From: Chloroflexota bacterium
GTDB lineage: Bacteria > Chloroflexota > UBA11872 > UBA12225
Direction: 5' to 3'
DNA: 40,943 nucleotides
Assembly: GCA_009693165.1 (NCBI GenBank)
Contig: SHXX01000011.1
Span: 1 to 40,943 of the forward strand
Position 1 is the stretch's first letter. The number at the start of each line of letters is the position of its first letter. The notes under the pieces are model-generated. The model did not search any database, was not told where the DNA came from, and was given only the letters and a program-made list of their open reading frames with translations. The translations under genes were made by a program, and so were the position numbers. Below are positions 1 through 8,764 of this stretch, piece by piece.

Positions 1-4
1 CGTG

Positions 5-21
5 CCCGGACCCCCTCCGGG
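5..21. terminator. GC-rich hairpin at window edge
   Basis: CCCGGA (5-10) and TCCGGG (16-21) are perfect inverted arms around a five-C loop. It sits in the apparent non-coding stretch before the first gene and may be the 3' hairpin of a gene beyond the left edge. No T-run follows on the plus strand, so a terminator role is only a guess. Confidence 0.3.
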
Positions 22-165
22 CGGGTGGAACCACCTCGCGACGGGTCACCGGCCAGGTTCCGCAGACCGCTGGCGACCGATCCAGACGAAACTGACCGCG
101 ACGACGTCCCCAGAACCGGAGATTCAGCCTTGTGCAGCGCATCCCTAGCACTGGATGACGGAACC

Positions 166-171
166 TATACT
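166..171 (+). promoter_or_regulatory. -10 box TATACT for a leaderless start
   Basis: TATACT ends exactly 6 nt before an in-frame GTG at 178. That places the expected transcription start on or beside the start codon. No Shine-Dalgarno motif precedes the GTG and no good -35 box is visible. The same spacing recurs upstream of thrC, pyk, gckA, rsmI and the polyprenyl synthase gene. Confidence 0.5.
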
Positions 172-177
172 TTGGCC

Positions 178-483
178 GTGGAAGATCTGGGCTCAATCCT
201 ACTCACTTTGGGCGGTATCGCCGTCGCTATCGGCTCGGTACTTCTTGTTATGGCCCCATACCTTGGCAGGGGCTTGGCAACTCGTTCAAGTCAGCCGAAA
301 CCAGCGAAACGGGCATCGGGGCCTGACCGAATGCGAGAACTTATTGCATCGGAGCAGATGGTTCGGACACGACGTGCACGCTATGGGGCAACGATACGGT
401 GGGCCGGGATTGGCGCCGTTGCGACTGGTATCAGCCTGTTTGCAATCGGGACGTCAGTCAGGATCTTTCTCGTCGGGAACTAA
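178..483 (+). CDS. small two-helix membrane protein of unknown function
   Basis: A 101-residue protein if it starts at GTG 178. The open frame extends upstream to GTG 25, but the first 51 codons of that version look non-coding, rich in Arg, Asp and Pro. The 178 start follows a TATACT box by 6 nt and puts the first residues directly at a hydrophobic helix (about residues 4-27), as expected for a small membrane protein. A basic linker (about 33-72, rich in Lys and Arg) leads to a second helix (about 76-96). Both helices have Gly-rich faces. I do not recognise a family. It lies 75 bp upstream of threonine synthase on the same strand, but that gene has its own -10 box, so co-transcription is not required. 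Confidence 0.6.
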   Translation: MEDLGSILLTLGGIAVAIGSVLLVMAPYLGRGLATRSSQPKPAKRASGPDRMRELIASEQMVRTRRARYGATIRWAGIGAVATGISLFAIGTSVRIFLVGN

Positions 484-545
484 CGACCACTGACTTCGGT
501 AGACCAGAGAGGCATTGAGGTCCGGGTTTGCTAGCGCGGAGACGC

Positions 546-551
546 TACACT
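546..551 (+). promoter_or_regulatory. -10 box TACACT, leaderless thrC promoter
   Basis: TACACT is followed by exactly 7 nt and then GTG 559, the first codon of the threonine synthase frame. The identical hexamer with the same 7-nt spacing precedes GTG 29229 of rsmI. No Shine-Dalgarno sequence is present and the -35 region is unremarkable. Confidence 0.5.
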
Positions 552-558
552 GCACGTC

Positions 559-2022
559 GTGACACGAGACGAGATATCGCCGCACGCTATTGAAGAACAT
601 GCGTCTGGTGGTGACGAGGGCAGTCACTCCCGGCGCGCAATGATGACCCGTCCGTGGCATCCGTGGCATAGCGAGCGGGTGCTCCGGTGCATTACGTGTC
701 AGGCGGTACACCCTCTCCGAGTTGTCATTTACCGCTGCGGGTCGTGCGGGGACCTTTTGGACGTCGTTTTCCCGCGCCCGACCGAAACCGGTGCCGCCCT
801 TGCGGCGACGTTCCGGGCTCGACGGATGTCAGATAACCCGATTGACCGGTCAGGGGTATGGCGGTTCCGCGAATTGCTGCCGTTTTATGACCACGAGTCC
901 CAAATCGTGACGTACCCCGAAGGCAACACCCCGTTGCTCGAGGCGCCGAAGAGCGCATCGTATGCTGGGCTGAGGCGCCTCCGGTTCAAGCACCTTGGGT
1001 TCAACCCAACCGGGTCTTTCAAGGATTACGGAATGGTCACTGGGGTAACCCAGGCGCGCATTCTTGGCATGAGGGCAGTTGCCTGTGCAAGCACCGGGAA
1101 CACTTCGGCATCGCTCGGCGCCTATGCAGCGCGGGCAGGCCTGTTGCCAATTGTTCTCGTGCCTGAGACTGGGGTCAGCTTTGCCAAATTAAGCCAGTCG
1201 CTTGACTACGGCGCATTGACGCTCATGGTTCGTGGTGACTTCGATGTTGCGCAGGCCCTCCTTCGGAAGCTGGCGCCCCGTCTCGGTATCTACATTCTGA
1301 ATTCGGTGAACCCATTCCGGCTTGAAGGTCAGAAGACCGTGATGATCGAGCTTCTCGAGCAACTCGGTTGGGAGGCCCCGGACCGAATCGTTGTCCCAGG
1401 TGGCAACCTCGGAAACTCCAGTAGCTTTGGCAAGGCACTTCGGGAGCTTCACGACCTGGGATTGCTATCTAAGCGACCCCGGATAACCATTGTTCAGGCA
1501 CGTGGGGCGGCCCCGCTTTCAGAAGCATATGAGGGAGGTCACTCAGAGACGCTCGTACGGGTTCACGCCCGCACGCTTGCGACGGCAATCAAGATTGGCG
1601 CACCGGTCTCCTGGAAGAAGGCGGCACGTGCAGTCGACTGGAGTGATGGTTGGGTCATGTCGGTCAGCGAGCAGGAAATTGCTGACGCGAAGGCCGTGAT
1701 TGGTCAGGACGGGATTGGCTGCGAACCTGCATCAGCTACCACACTCGCCGCAATCAGGCGTCTCGCGAGTGAGGGAACCGATGAGCGCATCGACCCCGAC
1801 GAGACGATTGTCGCCATCCTTACCGGCAACGTCTTGAAAGATCCGGATTACACAATCCGTTACCACCAATCATCGCTGTTTGAGGAGTTCCGGAGCGAAA
1901 CGATTGTGACTGACCACGGTCGTGGCCTTACATCGCAGTTCGCAAACCCACCCGTTGTCGTTGACGCGACTGAAGACGCGTTGATGGCGGTGATCCAGGA
2001 ACGTCTAGACGCGATTGGGTGA
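559..2022 (+). CDS. thrC: threonine synthase (PLP-dependent)
   Basis: Converts O-phospho-L-homoserine to L-threonine in the cytoplasm, the last step of threonine synthesis. The 487-residue frame has an N-terminal zinc ribbon with Cys44, Cys47, Cys60 and Cys63, as in the long zinc-ribbon threonine synthases. The fold-II PLP domain follows, with the Schiff-base lysine Lys155 in GFNPTGSFKDYGM, an 'ASTGNTSAS' substrate loop and a Gly-rich phosphate loop 'GGNLGNSSS'. The start is uncertain: GTG 559 is favoured by the -10 box 7 nt upstream, while ATG 640 (residue 28) would drop a poorly conserved leader without touching the ribbon. The gene converges on ftsZ and the two share a bidirectional terminator. 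Related PLP enzymes such as cysteate synthase are possible but less likely given the ribbon and overall length. Confidence 0.92.
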   Translation: MTRDEISPHAIEEHASGGDEGSHSRRAMMTRPWHPWHSERVLRCITCQAVHPLRVVIYRCGSCGDLLDVVFPRPTETGAALAATFRARRMSDNPIDRSGVWRFRELLPFYDHESQIVTYPEGNTPLLEAPKSASYAGLRRLRFKHLGFNPTGSFKDYGMVTGVTQARILGMRAVACASTGNTSASLGAYAARAGLLPIVLVPETGVSFAKLSQSLDYGALTLMVRGDFDVAQALLRKLAPRLGIYILNSVNPFRLEGQKTVMIELLEQLGWEAPDRIVVPGGNLGNSSSFGKALRELHDLGLLSKRPRITIVQARGAAPLSEAYEGGHSETLVRVHARTLATAIKIGAPVSWKKAARAVDWSDGWVMSVSEQEIADAKAVIGQDGIGCEPASATTLAAIRRLASEGTDERIDPDETIVAILTGNVLKDPDYTIRYHQSSLFEEFRSETIVTDHGRGLTSQFANPPVVVDATEDALMAVIQERLDAIG

Positions 2023-2031
2023 TGGCAAAAG

Positions 2032-2076
2032 AAAAGATCCTCCGGCTGTCCCTAAGGGTCGCTGGAGGATCTTTTT
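2032..2076. terminator. bidirectional intrinsic terminator between thrC and ftsZ
   Basis: AAAAGATCCTCC (2032-2043) pairs perfectly with GGAGGATCTTTT (2064-2075). A small inner CCCT/AGGG hairpin lies in the loop. The stem ends in an A-run on one side and a T-run on the other, so it can stop transcription from both convergent genes: thrC on plus and the whole dcw run ending at ftsZ on minus. Confidence 0.85.
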
Positions 2077-2156
2077 CATTTCCGGCCCGAAAGCACCGCT
2101 GCTCCGCCGACACCCGACCAATCTCAATTATTGGCTTGCGACCGGACAGAACCTTC

Positions 2157-3416
2157 CTACTTGCGAGGTCGCAGGAACGGCGGAATATCCAGGTTGTCAG
2201 TGCCAATGTGGTCAGGTGGCGGGATCGGACGGGCAGGCGGCCGGTCAAGGTCACGGATGGAGGGTGGGAGGCGGACTTCGCGGGTCTCTGGCAAATCAGA
2301 GTAAGAGGCACTTCCACCATCTCGGACACCTGTGGACCTGGTGCCCCCGATGACATCCCGACGCCCGCCGGGCCCGCCAACGAAGGTGCGCGCTCCACGG
2401 GAAAGGGGCTGCCGGCTTTCGAAGCCAGTTGCGATCACGGTGACACGCACTTGGGAATTCAAGCGCGGGTCGATGACCGCACCGAAAATCACATTCGCGT
2501 CGGGATCAGCCGCCTTCATGATGATGTCGGCTGCCTCCGTGACCTCGAAAAGGGTCAGGTCTTCACCCCCGGTAATGTTGAACAGGATGCCCTTGGCGCC
2601 GTCGATCTGGATGTCTAGCAATGGGCTGGCGATTGCCTGACGGGCTGCATCAGCCGCGCGCTGGTCACCGGAGCCGTGGCCAATTGCCATGAGTGCCGAC
2701 CCGGCGTTCGCCATGATGGCTTTCACGTCGGCGAAGTCGACATTGATGAGGCCTGGCATGGTGATGAGTTCGGAGATGCCGGAGATTCCTTGCCGCAGAA
2801 CATCATCTGCCAACCGGAACGCTTCGACCATTGGCAGCTTCTTGTCTGCAAGGTCGATCAGGCGATCATTGGGAATGGTGATGAGAGTATCCACTTTTTC
2901 GCGCAAGGCGGCGATGCCATCCTCGGCGGCCTGACGACGGCGTGAACCTTCAAAGCCGAATGGCCGGGTCACAACGGCGATGGTCAACGCACCAAGTTCG
3001 CGGGCAATCTCTGCAATACGCGGTGCAGCACCCGTTCCTGTTCCGCCACCCATGCCGGCGGCAATGAACACCATATCGGCGCCGCGAAGCGACTCAGTGA
3101 TGTCCTCTTCGCTCTCTTCAGCAGCCTTGGCTCCAATCGTCGGGGACCCACCTGCGCCAAGACCTCGGGTGGCTTTGTCTCCGATACGAATCCGCGTCTG
3201 GGCATTCGAGCGAAGAAGCGCTTGTGCGTCTGTGTTGACGGTGATGAACTCGACGCCGCGTATCTCGGTTTCGATCATGCGGTCGACGGCATTGCTGCCA
3301 CCGCCACCGACGCCGATGACCTTTATCTGAGCGAATGCCTCAAGCGCCGGCAGTGCCGACACGTTGTCAAGTCGTTCCTCATGGCCCCGCGCATGCCGAC
3401 CGCGTTCGGAGTACAT
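2157..3416 (-). CDS. ftsZ: cell division GTPase FtsZ
   Basis: Tubulin homologue that polymerises into the Z-ring at mid-cell and recruits the septal machine. The 419-residue product has the nucleotide-binding start [11 protein letters not shown] (about 34-44) and the T-loop signature GGGTGTG (123-129). The T7 synergy loop, NVDFADVK (225-232), supplies the catalytic aspartates to the next subunit. A Pro/Arg/Gly-rich disordered linker (about 335-405) leads to the C-terminal peptide [13 protein letters not shown] (407-419), the docking site for FtsA. The start at ATG 3416 is preceded by a purine-rich GAGGGCGAGGG ribosome site. About 20 residues precede the conserved core. It is the last gene of the dcw run, 153 bp after ftsA, with a hairpin in its leader and the terminator just beyond its stop. 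Confidence 0.98.
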   Translation of the reverse strand: MYSERGRHARGHEERLDNVSALPALEAFAQIKVIGVGGGGSNAVDRMIETEIRGVEFITVNTDAQALLRSNAQTRIRIGDKATRGLGAGGSPTIGAKAAEESEEDITESLRGADMVFIAAGMGGGTGTGAAPRIAEIARELGALTIAVVTRPFGFEGSRRRQAAEDGIAALREKVDTLITIPNDRLIDLADKKLPMVEAFRLADDVLRQGISGISELITMPGLINVDFADVKAIMANAGSALMAIGHGSGDQRAADAARQAIASPLLDIQIDGAKGILFNITGGEDLTLFEVTEAADIIMKAADPDANVIFGAVIDPRLNSQVRVTVIATGFESRQPLSRGARTFVGGPGGRRDVIGGTRSTGVRDGGSASYSDLPETREVRLPPSIRDLDRPPARPIPPPDHIGTDNLDIPPFLRPRK

Positions 3417-3438
3417 ACCCTCGCCCTCTTTCGTGCCG

Positions 3439-3455
3439 CCAGGCGTGAGGCCTGG
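3439..3455 (-). promoter_or_regulatory. hairpin in the ftsZ leader
   Basis: CCAGGC (3439-3444) and GCCTGG (3450-3455) form a perfect 6-bp stem with a 5-nt loop. It lies a few bases upstream of the ftsZ ribosome site, inside the 153-bp ftsA-ftsZ gap. A TGGACA -35-like hexamer with a weak GACACT -10-like partner is also present farther upstream in this gap. The hairpin could tune ftsZ translation or mRNA stability, but that is inference. Confidence 0.35.
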
Positions 3456-3569
3456 AGTGCGTGCGTGTGGCCCCGCAGGCGATGCACGCTGTCCTGTTTT
3501 CGTATCTAAACCGAAGTGTCCCGTGTATTGAATGTTTTGTCCAGACCCGGTTCCACCTAAGGGTACTCG

Positions 3570-4817
3570 TTACCGCGCGGGAGCACTGCTGAACGGTCTG
3601 ATCATTCTCCTGAACAATTCAGCCAGGAAGTCCCAGAGCGCGAAGCCTTTCCCTTCCTGCGGATGACTTTCACTCAGTTTTTCCTGCCCCCACTTAAGCA
3701 AGCCAATCGAGGTTGCGAAGGAAGGTGACTGGAATCCCTCGCCGAGACCCGGAATGGACGTCGGCAGGCCGATTCGAACAGGGAGCGCCAAGATGTCCTC
3801 AGCGACTTCACGAATGCCGGGCAAGTTTGAGGTTCCGCCCGTCAGAATGACGCCAGCGCCGAGAGTATTACTCAGGCCCTTGCGGGCGAGATCGTCCCGG
3901 ATAAGTCTAAACATGTCCTCGACCCGTGCCTGAATGATCTGGGAGATGTACCCGATGGACGTCAGACTGGTTGCCCCTCCGTGGGATTCGATTTGCAGGT
4001 CATGGTCCTCGGCGTTCGACGTCCACAAGGCATTGCCATACCTGATCTTCAGAGATTCCGCATTTTTGACTGAAGTTCGCAGGCAGAATGCAAGATCATG
4101 GGTGATGTCACCGCCACCGTAAGGCAGGACCGCCGTGTGCCAAATGCTACCGGCCATGTACACCGCGATGTCTGTGGTGCCTCCACCAATGTCGATGACC
4201 ACGCAACCAAGTTCGCGTTCGTCCTCGGTCGTGGTTGCGCCGCCAGCGGCCAAGCCCTGCAGAACAAGTTCTTCAAGGTTGACCCCTGCCATGTGGATTG
4301 CCTTCTCAAGATTTTGGATCATGCCGATCGATCCTGAGATCACATGGGTCTCCGCATCAAGGCGATGGCCGGTCATGCCGATTGGATTGCGAATGCCAGT
4401 CTGGCCGTCGACGGTGAAATTGCGTGGCACAACCAGCACAATTTCGCGGCTTGCCTCACCGGGCGCTGCGCGTGCTGCATCAAGGGCTTTCACGACATCG
4501 GCTTCATTGACATCGTGAGTGTGACTTGGAAGCGTGGTGCCTCCCCGGCTGTTCTCGCTTGTGATGTGCTCGCCGGAGATGCTGACACATGCGCTGGTGA
4601 CGGTGACGCCGGAGACTATCTGTGCCTGGTTCATCGCAGCCGCGATGGACTGGGCAGTGTCCTCAAGGCTAATGACGATGCCCTTGCGAAGTCCCTTGGA
4701 CGGGCTCATGCCGGCTCCGCGAAGTTGCAGCTTCCCATCGACCTTCAGTTCGGCGATGGTGACCACAGTCTTTGTAGACCCAACATCAATTCCGGCGACA
4801 TATTGCTCGCGCGCCAC
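3570..4817 (-). CDS. ftsA: cell division protein FtsA, actin-like membrane tether for FtsZ
   Basis: Actin/Hsp70-fold ATPase that anchors FtsZ to the membrane and signals to the septal synthase. From GTG 4817 it is 415 residues, the usual family size. The phosphate-1 loop is AGIDVGSTKT (8-17), the phosphate-2 motif is VVIDIGGGTTD (206-216), and an adenosine-motif TGGTSNLPG lies at 326-334. The inserted 1C domain falls at about 84-165. The C-terminal WDFLAELFRRMIRPF stretch (395-409) is the amphipathic membrane-targeting helix. The open frame runs 22 codons farther upstream. I chose GTG 4817 because GGAGGA (4821-4826) sits immediately before it and the protein then begins a few residues before the conserved core. 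The 229-bp gap after ftsQ carries a TATAAT box, so ftsA-ftsZ may have their own promoter. Confidence 0.96.
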   Translation of the reverse strand: MAREQYVAGIDVGSTKTVVTIAELKVDGKLQLRGAGMSPSKGLRKGIVISLEDTAQSIAAAMNQAQIVSGVTVTSACVSISGEHITSENSRGGTTLPSHTHDVNEADVVKALDAARAAPGEASREIVLVVPRNFTVDGQTGIRNPIGMTGHRLDAETHVISGSIGMIQNLEKAIHMAGVNLEELVLQGLAAGGATTTEDERELGCVVIDIGGGTTDIAVYMAGSIWHTAVLPYGGGDITHDLAFCLRTSVKNAESLKIRYGNALWTSNAEDHDLQIESHGGATSLTSIGYISQIIQARVEDMFRLIRDDLARKGLSNTLGAGVILTGGTSNLPGIREVAEDILALPVRIGLPTSIPGLGEGFQSPSFATSIGLLKWGQEKLSESHPQEGKGFALWDFLAELFRRMIRPFSSAPAR

Positions 4818-4985
4818 GGTTCCTCCGGACTGGCATCCCGCCACGTCACCTGCATAACGGTTCGAGGTGGTCGAATGGCGCATTCTCGCCAGAAGTCAAT
4901 TCGCTAGGTTCTGGAAGCCTCAAACGGTCGTCAGACGGCGATTTCTGGCGTCGCTCTTGCGCTCGATTCGCCAAGCTAGAACCGA

Positions 4986-4991
4986 ATTATA
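4986..4991 (-). promoter_or_regulatory. consensus -10 box upstream of ftsA
   Basis: A perfect TATAAT on the minus strand lies in the 229-bp gap between ftsQ and ftsA, about 170 nt before the ftsA start codon. No convincing -35 hexamer sits 16-18 nt upstream. It would give ftsA-ftsZ a promoter internal to the dcw run and an unusually long untranslated leader. Confidence 0.45.
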
Positions 4992-5046
4992 GTCGACATA
5001 ACGTGAGGTTTGCGTTGCCAAGACGGTCGCGCTCTGGAAACCCGCA

Positions 5047-5937
5047 TCAACGCCGGGGCAGTGGCGTTGGTGTTGATCGGACCGGGATGGTTGGCGATGG
5101 CAGGGCTGCCCGGTAGGCTGGCCTGCCCGGTGAACGTATGTCAAGGAGGTTGAACTGGATGTGCTGGTTTCGAGAATATTCGCGCAAGGCAATCAGTTGG
5201 CCAAGCTTGGCGTTAAGGTTTTCAGTGTCGCCCAGGATGATTGGCACGCCCTGCTCTATGTACACCACGAGGCCGGCGGTTGAATACTCAACTTTCTGGA
5301 TGTGCATGCCTAGTGCGCCGAGGGCGGTAATCAGTTCGCGAGCCGCGAGGACGATGCGTGCCGGAATGCTGTCGCCCGCCTGAACTTGGGTGCCGGTTGA
5401 ATCCACGATCACAACCAAATCGTATCCTGCACCATTTTCTGGTGGGATTGCTGCTTCGGCGATGACTACCCCTTGGTCGTCGACCATCACGTCACCAGTT
5501 GTAGTGCGCCAGATTGCTACAGGTGTTCGTTCCTCAACTTCGATTTCTACCGTTCCGGGGAGGTGTGTCAGGACACGGGCACGTCGGACGCCAGGAAGTT
5601 GGGCGACTTGACGTGCAACATCGATTGTGGACACTTTGAAGATGTTCTGGCCAACAACGGACGCGACTGACGCAATGGTGGTCAGCGGAACGCGTTCGAT
5701 GGCGCCAATGCGACGCAGGACAACGTGCTCTACCTGGAAGTACGGAGTTGTCAGGCACGCGAACATAGCTGCCGAGATCCCGATGACGAGGATGAACGCA
5801 TAGGATCGATGAACGAAGCTGGGGTCGATGACAGTCGGCTCGCTGGTGCGCGTACGAGAACGGGGGCCAAACCGTGTAGCGTCCGTTCCGGTCGACGCCG
5901 ACCTCCGCGGAATGGAACTCCAATACCGTTCAACCAT
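5047..5937 (-). CDS. ftsQ: cell division protein FtsQ (POTRA domain)
   Basis: Bitopic division protein that links FtsA/FtsZ inside to the FtsL-B and FtsW-I enzymes outside. It has a cytoplasmic N-terminus of about 42 basic residues and one membrane helix (about 44-63). A POTRA domain follows (about 68-145), seen as 'FQVEHVVL...' to the strand 'GTVEIEVEERTPVAIW'. The beta domain runs to about residue 270, with a Pro/Thr-rich tail. ATG 5937 overlaps the murB stop by 8 nt and has an AGGTGA ribosome site 6 nt upstream. GTG 5946 is an equally open alternative, adding three residues. The overlap implies translational coupling with murB. Confidence 0.9.
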   Translation of the reverse strand: MVERYWSSIPRRSASTGTDATRFGPRSRTRTSEPTVIDPSFVHRSYAFILVIGISAAMFACLTTPYFQVEHVVLRRIGAIERVPLTTIASVASVVGQNIFKVSTIDVARQVAQLPGVRRARVLTHLPGTVEIEVEERTPVAIWRTTTGDVMVDDQGVVIAEAAIPPENGAGYDLVVIVDSTGTQVQAGDSIPARIVLAARELITALGALGMHIQKVEYSTAGLVVYIEQGVPIILGDTENLNAKLGQLIALREYSRNQHIQFNLLDIRSPGRPAYRAALPSPTIPVRSTPTPLPRR

Positions 5938-7009
5938 TCCGTTCACCTACTCCGGTGGTGGTTACTTCCGCCCGTGAGTTCGCTTCCCGATGCAAGGCTT
6001 CGGCCATTGGATTTGCGCTGTCGGACCCGACGGCATGCTCATCGGCTGGCCAGTCACCCGCTAGGATCACTTCAGTCTCAAGCGCGATGCCGGTATCACG
6101 GAGTATGCGATCCCTGACGGCCACGATCAGCGAGTATATGTCATGTGATGTAGCGGTACCACGATTTACGATGTAATTACCGTGCAATAGGCTGATTTGG
6201 GCATCGCCGAACCGGTGCCCTTTAAGCCCGCTCTGCTCGACCAGTTGGCCCGCAAACATGCCCGGTGGGTTTCTGAAGACGGATCCGCAACTTCGTTCAG
6301 TTGGCTGACGAGCCCTGCGGCTCGTCTCGAAACGATCTATCCGTTCTTGGAGTTCGGTGGGGGTTGCTCGCCCGAGGCGAAGTTCGGCCCCGAGCACGAC
6401 TCCACTTCCGGGGGTCTTGAGACGACTGGTGCGGTAGCCGAAAGCCATCTCGTTTCCGGAAACGGTGCAGATATGTGATGAACGTGATCCGATCCCCGTG
6501 GGGGCGGGCGACCAATAAGTCACTGCGTTGACAACTGCCTTCATGTCGCCGTCGTATGCGCCGGCGTTGCCCGCAATTGCCCCACCTATGGTCCCGGGAA
6601 TTCCACAAGCCCAATCCAGACCCGACCAGCCGGCTTGTGCGGTCCAACGCGCAATGCCGGCCGTCTGGCATCCGGGTTCGACTTGGATCACTACTCCTGG
6701 TCCGTCTTCATCAACGATCGTGCCCCGGTTCCTGAGAGACGTTCGTGTCTCCACCTTGATTCCAAGGCCTCTGAAACCGCGGTCCGAAATGACAACATTG
6801 CTTCCGCCGCCGAGAACAAGGACTTGCAGCCCAAGGTTCACAGACGCGGTGAGGATGTGACCGAGCGATACACCGTCAGGGGCCCTGATGAAGAAGTCTG
6901 CCGGGCCCCCGATCTTTAGGGTCGTGTACGGCGCAAGTTGCACATTTGTCTCTACCGGGAGACCTGTCTCGCGGTGCAGTGCGGTGCGGGTGGAATCACT
7001 TATCGTCAT
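5930..7009 (-). CDS. murB: UDP-N-acetylenolpyruvoylglucosamine reductase
   Basis: FAD- and NADPH-dependent cytoplasmic reductase making UDP-MurNAc, the second committed step of peptidoglycan precursor synthesis. The 359-residue product has the FAD-domain start 'APYTTLKIGGPADFF', the loop 'VLGGGSNVVISDRG', and 'GCQTAGIARW...GIPGTIGGAIAGNAGAYD', typical of the family. The catalytic-serine region is CGSVFRNPPG, and the C-terminal glutamate lies in 'LETEV'. This arrangement fits the shorter, Gram-positive-like (type II) MurB. ATG 7009 has no clear ribosome site. The 164-bp gap back to murC holds two hairpins, so murB may be controlled separately or have a structured leader. Its 3' end overlaps ftsQ. 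Confidence 0.95.
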   Translation of the reverse strand: MTISDSTRTALHRETGLPVETNVQLAPYTTLKIGGPADFFIRAPDGVSLGHILTASVNLGLQVLVLGGGSNVVISDRGFRGLGIKVETRTSLRNRGTIVDEDGPGVVIQVEPGCQTAGIARWTAQAGWSGLDWACGIPGTIGGAIAGNAGAYDGDMKAVVNAVTYWSPAPTGIGSRSSHICTVSGNEMAFGYRTSRLKTPGSGVVLGAELRLGRATPTELQERIDRFETSRRARQPTERSCGSVFRNPPGMFAGQLVEQSGLKGHRFGDAQISLLHGNYIVNRGTATSHDIYSLIVAVRDRILRDTGIALETEVILAGDWPADEHAVGSDSANPMAEALHREANSRAEVTTTGVGERNG

Positions 7010-7031
7010 ATGGTTGCACGATCCATGACGG

Positions 7032-7061
7032 TTCTAAAGCCGTGTGGGTGCGGCCTTAGAA
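7032..7061 (-). promoter_or_regulatory. imperfect hairpin in the murC-murB gap
   Basis: TTCTAAAGCC (7032-7041) and GGCCTTAGAA (7052-7061) form 10-bp arms with one mismatch around a 10-nt loop, 22 nt upstream of the murB start. A second perfect hairpin, GCGGGA/TCCCGC with a 2-nt loop, lies at 7095-7108. This is the only sizeable gap between the mur genes of the cluster. A processing, attenuation or mRNA-stability role is possible but unproven. Confidence 0.35.
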
Positions 7062-7173
7062 CGACGCACCTGTCTCTGGCGCGCCGGTGCAGCGGCGGGA
7101 CTTCCCGCGGTTGGTGTCTGGATGAACCAGCATGTTCGCTGACACGACTGGGTTGACTGGATCGCCTGGCAGT

Positions 7174-8736
7174 TTAGCGGTCTCTCAGTTGGGCCGAGAG
7201 TTCGTGCGCGAGGCGGTCAATCGGTCCGGCGCCCATCACCAGAACAACATCACCTTGTTGGAGTTCTTCCATCAAGGTCGAGATGGCGTCTCTGGGTTCG
7301 CTAATGTGGCGCGCGCGGCTCTCGGTTTGCTGGTTCCACCGATGGTTCAAGGCGTTGACAAGGTCGACAGATCCCCGGTAACTGCCGTCCGGTTCGCGTC
7401 CGGGCGGCGAGTAAACGTCGGTGACGACGACCAAGTCGGCGCCGTCGAACGCCTGTGCAAACTCGTCGAAGAGGCGTTCGGTTCGGACCTTGAGATGGGG
7501 TTGGAAGACGGCCCAGAGGCGTCCGCGTGGAGCGTCCGCGTCTTCTGGTTGGGCAATGTGGCCGGCTGCAGCGAGGGTGACCCTCACCTCAGTCGGATGG
7601 TGGGCGTAATCCTCGAAAACCCGAACTCCGCCGTGATTGCCTGCCAGTTGGAATCGACGACGCACGCCGTGGAAGTGTGCCAAGGCGTCGAGCGCAACTC
7701 GCGGCTCGACTCCGGAGTGTGCCAACGCAATCGTCGAGGCAACGGCGTTCAAGATGTTGTGTTGGCCGGGTACCGACAATCTGCCTTCCAGGGCACCACC
7801 GGGGCCGTCCCCCTTGATCATGTCGTTCCCAGGCCAGACACTGAATGTCGAACCACCCGCGTGTTCACGAATGTTTCCGATCCACCACTGCGACCGGTCA
7901 TTTGGGGCATCCAAGCCGGCATCGATTTGGCCATATCGAGTAATGCGTAGACCATGTGTTATTGCGAGAGCACCGTTGAGTACCCGCTCAATCCCGGCAT
8001 CTGCGTCGCGGATTGGTGACCGCGATGCCACGACGATCCCGTTCGGACGGACCCGGCCGAGGAAGTCGATGAATGCTTGCTCCATCTCGGGCACGGAATC
8101 GTAGTACTCGAAGTGATCTGGCTCGACATTCGTGAGGATCGCCACCTCTGGTGTATAGGCCAAGAACCGGCGGTCGTATTCGTCTGCCTCGATTGCCATC
8201 CATTCTGAGTTTCCCCATGATGCGCTGGTATCGAGGTCGACCAGTTCCCCTCCGACTTGGAAGGATGCGTCGATCCCTGCCCGACGCATGGCTGTGGCAA
8301 TCATCGCTGTCGTCGTGGTTTTGCCGTGTGTCCCCGCGACCGCGATTGTGCGCTTCGTGTTGGCGAACCAGGCGAGTGCTTCTGCATGCTTTTTCACTGG
8401 TAAGCCGAGTTCGTGTGAAGCCCTAACTTCGGGGTTCGTTGTAGGAACCACTGAAGACATGACGACCAGAGGGTTTCCCGCTTGTGCAAGTGCGGTCACC
8501 AAGTGAGGGTCATGCCCAATCTGGATTGTGGCGCCAAGATGCCGGAGGCTCGCAATCGTAGGCGAGTCACTTGCGTCTGAACCCGAAACCGTGCACCCCA
8601 TCTGGAGGTAGAGGCGCGCCAAGGCACTCATGCCAGCACCTCCGATCCCGATCAGGTGGACCACATCAGGGTCACTGGATGGGCGATCTGCCTTCAGGGA
8701 CTCCTTACATTGAGTATCGGCCCGGGGGATGCTCAT
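7174..8736 (-). CDS. murC: UDP-N-acetylmuramate--L-alanine ligase
   Basis: ATP-dependent cytoplasmic ligase adding the first stem-peptide residue to UDP-MurNAc. From ATG 8736 it is 520 residues, slightly longer than the usual 450-490. The N-terminal UDP-binding motif is LIGIGGAGMSALA (about 28-40). The P-loop is GTHGKTTTT (135-143), followed by 'EADEYDRRFL', 'VEPDHFEYYDS' and the C-terminal domain motif 'YAHHPTEVRVTL'. The open frame continues upstream into murG. I chose 8736 because AAGGA lies 7 nt before it and the start then falls 28 bp after the murG stop. An Arg/Asp-rich lead of about 23 residues precedes the conserved core. Confidence 0.96.
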   Translation of the reverse strand: MSIPRADTQCKESLKADRPSSDPDVVHLIGIGGAGMSALARLYLQMGCTVSGSDASDSPTIASLRHLGATIQIGHDPHLVTALAQAGNPLVVMSSVVPTTNPEVRASHELGLPVKKHAEALAWFANTKRTIAVAGTHGKTTTTAMIATAMRRAGIDASFQVGGELVDLDTSASWGNSEWMAIEADEYDRRFLAYTPEVAILTNVEPDHFEYYDSVPEMEQAFIDFLGRVRPNGIVVASRSPIRDADAGIERVLNGALAITHGLRITRYGQIDAGLDAPNDRSQWWIGNIREHAGGSTFSVWPGNDMIKGDGPGGALEGRLSVPGQHNILNAVASTIALAHSGVEPRVALDALAHFHGVRRRFQLAGNHGGVRVFEDYAHHPTEVRVTLAAAGHIAQPEDADAPRGRLWAVFQPHLKVRTERLFDEFAQAFDGADLVVVTDVYSPPGREPDGSYRGSVDLVNALNHRWNQQTESRARHISEPRDAISTLMEELQQGDVVLVMGAGPIDRLAHELSAQLRDR

Positions 8737-8764
8737 CTGATTGTCCTTGGTGTGAGACTGTCGG

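Noticed and set aside
23-44. T-box-like word GGGTGGAACCACC near the left edge
   Set aside because: Only a partial match to the AGGGTGGnACCGCG core, no visible upstream stem, and the first gene seems to have its own promoter downstream of it.
25-177. 51-codon N-terminal extension of the first gene from GTG 25
   Set aside because: Its composition is non-coding-like, and a TATACT box 6 nt before GTG 178 plus the immediate membrane helix make the later start far more sensible.
4344-4907. 187-codon plus-strand frame opposite ftsA
   Set aside because: It lies antisense to well conserved FtsA codons, and its His/Asp/Cys-rich composition is that of a shadow frame in GC-rich DNA.
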